From an uncultured Clostridia bacterium (lineage in GTDB: Bacteria > Bacillota > Clostridia > Christensenellales > UBA1242): a stretch of DNA of 64,000 nucleotides. This document shows, piece by piece, positions 59,301 through 64,000 of the stretch; the first letter of the stretch is position 1, and every line of letters begins with the position of its first letter. Made by a program: the position numbers and the translations under genes. Location of the stretch: positions 1-64,000 of the forward strand of contig CAKVLG010000002.1 in assembly GCA_934756675.1 (NCBI GenBank), read 5' to 3'. The notes below the pieces were generated by a model. That model had not been told where the DNA came from and ran no database searches. It was given only the letters and a program-made list of their open reading frames with translations.

Positions 59301-62300
59301 CCAGAGGTATAGATTGTACCTGAGAGTGATGGAGGATTTGGACCATATTGGGTTGCACCAGATTTATCTTCGCCTTCAATAACAACAGATTGAATATTAA
59401 GCATATATATTCTTAAACCTGTTAAGTTGAAGTAGTTGATGAAACCACCAACAAATGGACCAACATATTTATAGTTTGTTATATGTGAGTTTCTGATAAT
59501 GTATTTTACGCATTCATAGATTGCGTTCATATCAGAAACCGCTCTTTTGCCAGGCTCAGGGTCAGCGATAGCTACACTGTTACTACCAAACAAGTCATTG
59601 ATTTCTTCGTAACCTTCAGCTCTATTAGCTGGCTTGTAACCTTTTACCACTTTTGTAGAAACACCAGCAACAAAGAATGCATGGTCGTTTTTAACTTGTT
59701 TGCTCAACTCTTGAAGGATAGCTTCGACTGAAGTATAGTTTGCAGTTGCCACTTGAACTTTGTTATAAGCTTCTTTTGTAATTCTATCACCAAGAACGCT
59801 ACTTACTATTCTCCACTCTTTAAGGTTGAATGCACCTTTTGAAGCGTTGAGTGTGATGTAGTCAGAAACGTATTTGCCATTGTTATCGATAAGGTTAAAG
59901 TATTGTGAGTAGTATTCATATGTTTTAGCCTTACCAGCCATAATGTCAGAAACAATAGATTGTGCACGGTATGGGTGACGAACTAGGTGAGCGTTGTCGT
60001 TGTATGTTGTGTCCATTGCAACGTTTGTTTCTTGACGGTTGGCATCTGTACCAACGTTAATGTTTCTGTCGAATGTGATTTTAAAGATGTAATAGAAGAA
60101 GTCTACTTTGTCTTCAATAGAACCTTCTACGTTCTTTTTAACATATTCGTCTGTTGGACTGACGATAGGTTCAACGTTAAATTGAGTCGAACCATAGCCG
60201 AGCGTATGAATGTTAAACTCTTGACCACGTGCTACACGAACAATAAATATTGCTGTAGTGTTTGTGTCAAAGTACATGTTTTTGTTAACAAGGTCACCGT
60301 TTGATTCGTGAGAGATCCAATAAGTTGCACCATTAGATGGGGCAATATGGTCGAGTAATGTACTATAAACATTTCCGCCGTGGTAGTTGCCAGCAATGTT
60401 AATTATGCTTTTGAGTTCAGCTTGTTTATCAGAGCCACCAGAACTACGTGAGTTTTTGTTGTATAGGTATAATTTTTCGCCGTATGTGTTTATATTTTGA
60501 GTCGTTTTATCTGTGGCGGTTAAATCGTTACCATATTCGTCAGTACGAACAAATAGAGTAGAGCGGTCGTTGTTTATTGCGTCTGTGTTGTAGTAATAGA
60601 TATCGAGAACTGTGATGCCAGATTCGGTATCAGAAGCTTCTGCCACAGTATTGAGCTTGTAGTTTTCGATGAATTTTGCAACAAAACGCATATTAGAGTG
60701 AAGTCTAGAAATTGTAATTGTGTTGCCGTCAACATAAATATTTCCGTTTTCGCGGATACGGTAATATCTGTTAAACATTACACCATTTACATTATAAGAC
60801 TTGTCTGGGCCTTTGAATGCAACAATATTATCGAAGTTTGTAATGCCACGACTTGTGTCTATTGCACTATAGCGTTTGTTATAAGCAGCTGTATCATTTT
60901 TAATGGTATAAGCACGGTCAGCAAGTTCATAGTAGGTGAGTGTATAAACATCAAGTGTTCTGCCACCACCAACAGGCTTTGTGAATTCTGCATCGTAGTA
61001 ATATTCGCCATACAATGAGTTTTCATAAACTTGAACATATCGGTTGTTTTGATTTATGAATGTTCCACGAACTTTGTTTAGCATATTATTTGGAACAATT
61101 GCTTCTTTGTTATGGTCTTTGTCGTAATAGAATTTAGGGTAAACATATTCACCGTTAACTACTTCAACTTTGCCCTTAGAGAAAGTTGTGATGTAGTAAT
61201 ATTTATCTTCTGCACTGTTGTAAATAGCAGGGATATATTCATCTGTATAAGTACTTGTAGCATCTGTTAATTTTTTATTGTCTAGAATCCATGTGCCAGA
61301 TTTTTCGTCGTAGTGTGCCATGTACCAACCTTCGAAACGGTAACCATAGTCTGGTGATGCAGTCATGATTACGCGAGTGTCGCGGTCGAAGTATGCGCTC
61401 TTGTATTTAAGCAATGTGTTAATATTGCCGTCTGCATCTTGATATAATTCACCAGCGAGCAAGTTATTTACATTGTTAGAATAATAACCGTCGCCACTTA
61501 AAACTGACTTGATTGTTGGAACAAATGTAAATGTCTTATCGAATGCACCAGCAAACATGTCGCCTTTTTTAATGTCAGCTACTGATAAACGTTTAGATTG
61601 ATAAGCTGAAGCTATTGTTTGTATCGAAACAGAGTAGAGTTTGTTTGATGTGTAATCAAGATAGGCAAACATGCCAACAGAATTTAAGTTATTTTCAATG
61701 TTTTGCTGAACAGAGTCTGTTAAGAAGTTTGTGTTATAACTATATGAAAGATACTTAGATGTTTCACTACTTGTGTCGGTATAATAGAAAGTTTTTGTAG
61801 TGCTAATTTCGCTGTATGAATATGGAGAGTATCCAGTTGTTTCGTTATATGTGGCAGTTCTCGAAATCGTTTGATAACGTAATTTGTAACCAAGAGATGT
61901 TATCTCTATAGGGAGAACCCAAACGTCGTTTGTGAAAGTATAGTTACTACCGCTCTTATTAACAATTGGAGCAGAGTCGTTTGTGTCGCTATTTAACAAC
62001 ATTAAGTTTTCATTGTTTACAATATTGAAACTGTTGCCGTCATAATAGAAGTAAAGATAAGAGTTACCAGTGTCAACTTTGAATATCGTGTAATGGTCTT
62101 TATAAGCAAATTGTGGTTCATAAACCCAACGAGTTGGATGGTTGTTTTCATCATAGTTTGTAGCAACCCAACCAGATTCAGACATGCTAGTAAGTCCAGG
62201 GAAGACAACATATGGTGTAACTTCGATTTCAGAATAGAAGTAACCATATTTGTTACCAAATTGTGTCTTGTAATATTCGAAGACATACATTTGGTAATCT

Positions 62301-64000
62301 CTTTGTGTGTCTGCGTTAATACTTTGACCATTCTTAAATCTGTATGTAACATTACCACCAAGGTTATTAGAACCGTCGATGATTTGTGTACCAGCAGAGA
62401 TTGTTAATACACGTTCGTAAACTGGCATGCACAAGTAATAACCAGCATATTTTGATTCGAATTGAAGAACTGCGCCAGTGTTAGCGTAGTTGCCATTAGC
62501 ATCGTAAGTTAATTCGTTATTTAGATAGATAATTTCGCTGTTATATCTTGTGTAGATCATCCAGTGAGAGAATCTATAGATAAAGTTTTGTGAGTAATTG
62601 TCTGAATTTGTGCGGACAATTGGTGTTGCAATAAGCATGGCAGTTTCTTTTCCACTAATAAAGAATGGGTCGCTGCTGTCGTATGCGTTGATTGCAGAGA
62701 TACGGTCAAATGGCCAATAGCCAAGCATATCTTTTGATGATGTGTTGAATGCAATGTTTGCTCTATATACGTTTACCACACCAGCAATCAACACTCTTGA
62801 ATAATCGTAAACACCAGAAGAATAGGTAGTAGAACCTGCTGCAATACCTTCTAGTCCTTTGCAGACCGTGTTGTCGTCTGTGTAATCACCAGATGTAAAG
62901 TAAAGTGTACCATCTTTACCTTGTTCATAAGCATGAATATCATAGATAGGCAAGTCTTCCATTTTGTTCTCATTCGATTGCCAAATAATTGCATTATCTT
63001 GAGTGAGCTTAACAAGCATGTCAGAGCCCTTGTAATTAATCATGTAATAAACAAGCTTGTTGTATTTACCAGTTGATGTTTTGCTATCGTTAAAGTAAAT
63101 ATTGTTATCACCTTCGTTAATACCAACACTTTGAATGTTAAGTGGTGCACCACCGTTATACATTGCAAAGTATTGATAAGATGAATCCATATACCTTTCG
63201 GTTTCTGGAAGTGAGTTATATGTTGCTTTATCAACTTGATAGTACGCAACGATTGATTTAAATGAAGACTTTTCGATTACATAATATACATTATCAATAT
63301 AATCATTATTCATAAGGTTGGTCAACGTATCGCGGAATGTATATGATGAGAAGTCTAAGATTAAGTCAGAATCGTTTGTCTTTATTTTTGTACCAAGAAC
63401 TTCAACATAATAAGCTGGTTCAATGCGAAGTGAAAGGTTAATAATTGCTTCTTCTGTTGCTAAGTGTCTTACAGAATAATAGAGAACAGGGTTAGGGTAA
63501 GGTGGGCCATCAAGCAATGATACACCAGGCATACCTTCGATAACTGAATTTTTTTGCGTGTAGTCAAGTGAATAATAGTGGTTGAAAGCACCGTCAACAG
63601 CACCAATTGTGTTGCTGCTATGAATGTCGTTGATTTGGCTAACTTGATTGCCGTTATCACGTATATACTTAATTAGGTCAGTGAACGTTGGGTAATATTG
63701 AGCGTTCTTTGGGTCGTTTGTTGCAATATATTTACCAAGAACAGTGATAAGCGATTGATCAGAAAGCATAGCAGTTCTAGTTAATAAATTGCTTGAATTT
63801 TCTTGTTCATAAACATTTCTTGTTGCTTTGACTGTGTACATTACACCAGCATCGCGAAGGATAGTGTAGTATGTAGAGTCTTTAAAGTAGCAAAGTTTTC
63901 CGTCGTATATAACAGCGTCTACTGTTTTGCTACCAATAGTAGCTTTAAGTGTAAGCGTCCCAGCGGTAGCGTCATAACTTTCCTCAACAGTAAGAGTGAA
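47342..64000 (-). CDS. Giant repeat-rich surface protein (N-terminus beyond window edge)
   Basis: The minus-strand frame is open from the right edge to a TAA at 47344-47342, at least 5552 codons without a stop. The Met at 63841 is internal, because the frame upstream of it has no stop. The product is beta-rich with many N, T, Y and D. At least seven units carry the InlB/Listeria-Bacteroides (Flg_new) motif [YF]-x-F-x-GW[YF] (encoded near 61320, 59020, 57535, 55880, 55500, 55150 and 54530). An SH3-like module is encoded at about 51400-51625. A glycine-rich hydrophobic segment of about 33 residues (AIAGSAILTVVTFGIAGVV) lies just before the C-terminus; there is no LPxTG motif. It is a probable cell-surface adhesin or scaffold. 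The SH3-type gene lies downstream. Confidence 0.8.
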   Translation of the reverse strand, partial: FTLTVEESYDATAGTLTLKATIGSKTVDAVIYDGKLCYFKDSTYYTILRDAGVMYTVKATRNVYEQENSSNLLTRTAMLSDQSLITVLGKYIATNDPKNAQYYPTFTDLIKYIRDNGNQVSQINDIHSSNTIGAVDGAFNHYYSLDYTQKNSVIEGMPGVSLLDGPPYPNPVLYYSVRHLATEEAIINLSLRIEPAYYVEVLGTKIKTNDSDLILDFSSYTFRDTLTNLMNNDYIDNVYYVIEKSSFKSIVAYYQVDKATYNSLPETERYMDSSYQYFAMYNGGAPLNIQSVGINEGDNNIYFNDSKTSTGKYNKLVYYMINYKGSDMLVKLTQDNAIIWQSNENKMEDLPIYDIHAYEQGKDGTLYFTSGDYTDDNTVCKGLEGIAAGSTTYSSGVYDYSRVLIAGVVNVYRANIAFNTSSKDMLGYWPFDRISAINAYDSSDPFFISGKETAMLIATPIVRTNSDNYSQNFIYRFSHWMIYTRYNSEIIYLNNELTYDANGNYANTGAVLQFESKYAGYYLCMPVYERVLTISAGTQIIDGSNNLGGNVTYRFKNGQSINADTQRDYQMYVFEYYKTQFGNKYGYFYSEIEVTPYVVFPGLTSMSESGWVATNYDENNHPTRWVYEPQFAYKDHYTIFKVDTGNSYLYFYYDGNSFNIVNNENLMLLNSDTNDSAPIVNKSGSNYTFTNDVWVLPIEITSLGYKLRYQTISRTATYNETTGYSPYSYSEISTTKTFYYTDTSSETSKYLSYSYNTNFLTDSVQQNIENNLNSVGMFAYLDYTSNKLYSVSIQTIASAYQSKRLSVADIKKGDMFAGAFDKTFTFVPTIKSVLSGDGYYSNNVNNLLAGELYQDADGNINTLLKYKSAYFDRDTRVIMTASPDYGYRFEGWYMAHYDEKSGTWILDNKKLTDATSTYTDEYIPAIYNSAEDKYYYITTFSKGKVEVVNGEYVYPKFYYDKDHNKEAIVPNNMLNKVRGTFINQNNRYVQVYENSLYGEYYYDAEFTKPVGGGRTLDVYTLTYYELADRAYTIKNDTAAYNKRYSAIDTSRGITNFDNIVAFKGPDKSYNVNGVMFNRYYRIRENGNIYVDGNTITISRLHSNMRFVAKFIENYKLNTVAEASDTESGITVLDIYYYNTDAINNDRSTLFVRTDEYGNDLTATDKTTQNINTYGEKLYLYNKNSRSSGGSDKQAELKSIINIAGNYHGGNVYSTLLDHIAPSNGATYWISHESNGDLVNKNMYFDTNTTAIFIVRVARGQEFNIHTLGYGSTQFNVEPIVSPTDEYVKKNVEGSIEDKVDFFYYIFKITFDRNINVGTDANRQETNVAMDTTYNDNAHLVRHPYRAQSIVSDIMAGKAKTYEYYSQYFNLIDNNGKYVSDYITLNASKGAFNLKEWRIVSSVLGDRITKEAYNKVQVATANYTSVEAILQELSKQVKNDHAFFVAGVSTKVVKGYKPANRAEGYEEINDLFGSNSVAIADPEPGKRAVSDMNAIYECVKYIIRNSHITNYKYVGPFVGGFINYFNLTGLRIYMLNIQSVVIEGEDKSGATQYGPNPPSLSGTIYTSGGMNGKTFIDGIDEVNLSTPIFYPNASNIGKMSFTKKYGINSPLDSSGNAITTQTGDLSMVENTLVLFEGLLVNGTMEDYLKELEDKGIYFMGWYEAKCNEKTIDVGGGIKKIVREWSDFVLMSTDMNRPYVTHMTADTSIVSLFKKVKNISFTFDASLVNVTMNCTQIDGTPFNVEINGDIGTISGKIAADQQINMTISPAGGARFEFDTSRGILFDKYKANADGTVMVDANGKNVIDNDFEIYCKQIFDYKGKEIEKNDGGGFITRDTKNDLTYLAYNDVAHVTLDMTQFNIYENNKELTTDKIINFTLRMKRIIAVYVDIANFTIDSSNEYPVDVKFARAGDNKTYLTSVDCKKTIVTKNQFKLSALDDTNCKIVHSLASNNLTFFGYFDIDAEAPTISYKIKNTTTTQFHAFYINNYMDEDTASISGLHTTKGGFVNFAIKYKYDANDNDDKMFTYLNDDNKFALRDDNLLYHLKAYIETQNTVEINIKTAETYNSNALTKVNNSSAPNIYLSYNGIRWFDKNAASHNNNGSLIIYNGSSYRDDGSEKNSEFYFGTSNGVETTGSLYLDNLSFVMGGKVYIFAGWFDKDNNFISNNNEATIYNLTTSYYAKFVKAYKVTIKNADNFNGAGYYDLFNTSIARTNNSQSRTYNIETIATIGTDIYKMRGTTLELGVTPLIHYYPTSLTLTGGKTGTMKSNDDKYFITKEDWNKRIEFKPIESTESINSDVTITINYSDTYEFTISDLLYDDRDLNGTSTNLRFNLSVTYNSHNHSNIEVNNFINNTEKEKENKTLYFVKGANVKLYVPSFTINRQYFCVYVKVNNKLLQNTNNYVEIKNVSEDTTVIFDLVKAVNIQHISTLSGSGDSLSLVSNALKLKYLSENWKTTTATLNANDSVYVPAGTIVNAKLQDPDSNKNYYIGTRVNSNSNSSDPFYTYSKSYSIKASDNTKLISIHTKYENYEIYFDINLRNEDKSVQDIYKNFKYIVTYTDLYGVQTKMIISDALKDKKSFTFKVKAGMTVENIDGQFRPLSLTTLIDDKYTETYTNYIVRGDFSTNVKLVGVNNLTVSVETDEVYNQNGQEPVSVTYNGADKNTSNQVLNQINIRYESLSTTGEGPNGEGPKLVARKMVGYTFIGWYINGELVSTTNELTNPSASEYSYTMRQLSYHDKVSSLAVAKYISTRNITVKRNVDYSDSTNDNFKIHYSSIILESAKDNKFSSATDVIKNSEPKLLGTKSSVNFIIAAKSKILLVAESYDGYYFDGWYRTIGDTTIRVSDTYHYQFTDVLNEEYSGNNAVIYEARYYKQYAINTVTQFINDYSDETIVSSDPITITCDANDKIIPDGVTNFYTEKEFGPSSNKTNYDITATATDVGGYYFIGWFVNGTYISNSGNKNLTLTYTIYHSDLHKNVIIEARYAKNINIEIRLAVNDTNIQQEVDDYIKPSEYLDALKIKYKVTNYSIDKNVEFDTNQKVLVKTYTIPFGTYITLNANDKLGEYKFQGNYIYDGEQSSTSTSVYTYNNTYSFVADRDLKFIFKYRDKTTYSYDLVKKYELIDHTGTTVLDASKAPTNLSNNKFTYNSNEYKFIGWYQEIRNSSRPSTYVKLSNNYNYSFTSRDVSNATARFVRIYNIEYKVSYDSKLTNKNFRFDITTNNYYYSVDDINSLITSYSSYINYSVGSDNIIKFSMLVGSYAIDSTTFSGFTNDKSDAVPVTKFDEIKSSTTDNKIYENTIVRFAFDVKYKLVDNVYTDITVTNVKSNTNLERTENTYSSVNYTITLNGNAEYTVIYKNLFTKDNNSSTVVTLNSSSPITFTLNLHGIITFFVTKRDSLNNHLTNINVNGEEITYLFTEFKDLEGKDATNNIRYSSMYQLIQRDAAIADNTIEINYADKFNVIVGNEYSNELNGSVSAVKNSDILTKIYITANEGYAISHIMIRKQSERSYSLLTSSNDVIYIFSADNYNNSSFGTSVNNAISSIITTLKTTEDIYIIPYFVRIGSISFTSKPVNSSDAKQEKYFYYFTETDRDKSTTWNGADMHTTSTLLASGNVTESKIKEILDSSNAGSTMRTIFDTASEEYVSYTYNGLDRDINGSALLFTIPIAVNYSFDVYQIFTKYSKFITYQLIVHVDNEFDLDTSNIKAQIDEYTMKSGGYGEYKTVTLNSTARSNTEIVFEIKTFHLSKILAVRVFEDKTGLKDFKLLGYTNNSDISAENIVYLTTNDSIILSDGLLFNEDTDAGNATNVGTSPDNKNYTLYANFAAVLVYVAMRYEDGAILNTDANNFVASDIDGKKIKYDEESLTFRYPINQSFEFKVSISEKFVGHNNVLTNGTVYDLDLGEGNRLRFTYFVNGNNDKIDRLYQPDQRYNKTLTLNTADIKADTTIYARTTSLYEIGNEINPLEGTNAGDSNTYTSSLEVRAADGWKDIVSYPYFEPGTIVRSTIRANGLVIKAISKDVTGLSNSIDILNFINTTNGEDNWYIYQHEYTLENHTKISADFNKERDREYFVTIATARHGYSYEFKDDKAQKAYDYTAFSYENGEYQYKYFSMTFRTATKKQVEHVATTKNITKVYEKADNSSNVVAEIAAGTNIQLLFGKIVSSDFVKIMVVDGDGNTIIGYALYSDLENDSWGNATLSIILKARTLKIIIDKNYKSNEELQIYSGISAFALPGGKKITYEYYKENEYISKFDTEDTISKLIQYYTKALQNNTYNASFITYFNHVVVSDMAMLTKNLEENYFKILKDEKGNNLEITKNIKWRTTDSKFKDSSGKEQPSLRDRLAALGENDASTVNTAKVKNGTLANIKLDYRQSLIYNAYTDLIKKNQFVTVANSTHNSGKQIKDVDGNIIEGFEKMSTTVTFTARNIDYLFFKGFFYLSNGYYKPLTNYIANISNNEVLNSTTGKVDYANTLYTLTQVRGIDGKLYNEVKEENTDIITDYTITINPLFDCIVVALYEAKSVVVEVRNVEAEIQKAADGSMVMDDNDQPVILPPDRVYDNNVNIGTVHGTLIVEVGSNAYSQVEAYPGFNFIGYNGYLTAKSNDFLNNRKLVDTKGVGINVISWTSNNTLDKLAKENLNSDYATDSGTYSGTLGHDFSLKEVTTLYNTNDAKFLYNKVIKIGDEGKLNKVNYLKLYRLKDDVSINAFYIVQTYVVELRIAEMEGSVINGADSNSTTSFIAYTDKVNQIKRGYIMNGEDRITITPNTDLDGSGYPKQGNPYVYTKQDTNGNQLIVPARIPLGALDLEKSITSKVLLYKNGNKVKDLDGNSIPYVAYSETEDGLFNAKSTSGQVKVYNITSFYGNTQLSQMLNYVMPANTSNLDNKLTCSFNNMIYMLKPGLIQLGINSNIKDINEYGNDAQKRVKLYVDFETKTIRVKILLISENGTFPIIKVQNQLNEGVLDCAQTGVMELYADDMDHNTLYAEEFYKAGKNIPDLNSLTTSTAFITGFYQNLSETNDAPKNLNLIVNLNYLYTVQQITSSVTYSGAGETENKSTGGNRVDYENGNYADKDTHRSLDGTFKTLQTYNGAVTKDGKTTAKIPVFSRDIFKSTAQFISSYDVLMTNFDNYYFTVVRNVKPFVDTLEYLLNEYYSNAEHPTTTDYIKLSKGCKNSLLTYFQNNTNIISDKGWVGWNEFWNIEQKYDNSNETLETLYTQTYLFLTGLLTYITNYATNPVAEYHSTGKVNFAGFKNSLGKTRIRNVKNLYSFFNIMFGTNFKNDSDLNNYFVYDQYNIIQFYKEIKNQIHSGSNFNSGLNIKGYMDSYIDMLNLTYTVNDSVNITATIKVHKRSQYNEAWQEVWMPIMHFKMVGIFPVPYFTIDHVGDILWWASKGYSYLKSVKCVSFSTRNRLDTHSVDTSGHLDASRMDKNYGFSEIMGNIFTSDTSKTGAIANELSFHANYMADVEAFNTAESPCDLNVSLNGNQHIYYGNSSWQALPVGSGAIGVVAIAGSAILTVVTFGIAGVVIAGCYLVADKVINSMPNNSPLRNGFMF

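Noticed and set aside
47482..63660. Long antisense and overlapping frames inside the giant gene
   Set aside because: They lack ribosome sites and recognisable motifs and are explained by the codon bias of the giant frame.

Overview
The window is about 35% GC chromosomal DNA of a low-GC Gram-positive type bacterium (Bacillota), most likely an uncultured clostridial lineage. The grounds are AGGAG-type ribosome sites, many TTGNNN-17-TATAAT promoters, a PdaB-type (sporulation family) deacetylase, a DegV protein, a MurG/GalU envelope pair, an inosine-type tRNA-Leu(AAG), and very large surface proteins with Gram-positive repeat domains. All 35 gene ends that I read stop at TAA (26) or TAG (9); none stops at TGA.

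Layout. 1-2486: 3' end of a PII-like gene, murG, galU, tRNA-Arg(CCT). 2526-6964: thymidine kinase (minus strand) and a 1223-residue lipoprotein built of tandem Ig-like repeats. 7034-12529: dapA, then a two-gene type IIA topoisomerase operon (GyrB/ParE plus GyrA/ParC). 12614-17752: a membrane protein with a long acidic cytoplasmic half, a PdaB-like deacetylase, a two-OB-fold SSB-like protein, and gltX. 17845-24391: a SLOG/YpsA-like protein, an Old-Yellow-Enzyme/enoate-reductase-like flavoprotein with a double GNAT protein, a minus-strand operon of three divergent GNAT-like proteins, and a small membrane-anchored lytic transglycosylase. 24706-32560: an operon of two membrane-anchored extracellular proteins; the second has 2283 residues, eight tandem modules of about 190 residues, and C-terminal InlB/Flg_new-type repeats. 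32561-33230: gene-free DNA with hairpins and an inverted-repeat element. 33231-38355: a YgjV-like membrane protein, a coupled pair of helical-repeat proteins resembling mTERF, an SDR enzyme, tRNA-Leu(AAG), an ASCH protein, tRNA-Leu(CAA) and two unrecognised proteins. 38406-45318: an ABC exporter, two paralogous four-helix membrane proteins, polA and degV. 45432-64000: a secreted SH3-type protein preceded on the same strand by a giant surface protein ORF of at least 5552 codons, which runs off the right edge.

How it fits together. Housekeeping functions (wall precursor synthesis, lysine/diaminopimelate, replication and repair, tRNA charging) alternate with surface-protein loci that take up more than half of the window. 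The giant protein and the SH3-type protein downstream of it share a homologous module ending in a YSDL-x3-DSW motif, so they are probably one functional surface system. No CRISPR array, prophage or intact insertion sequence was seen.
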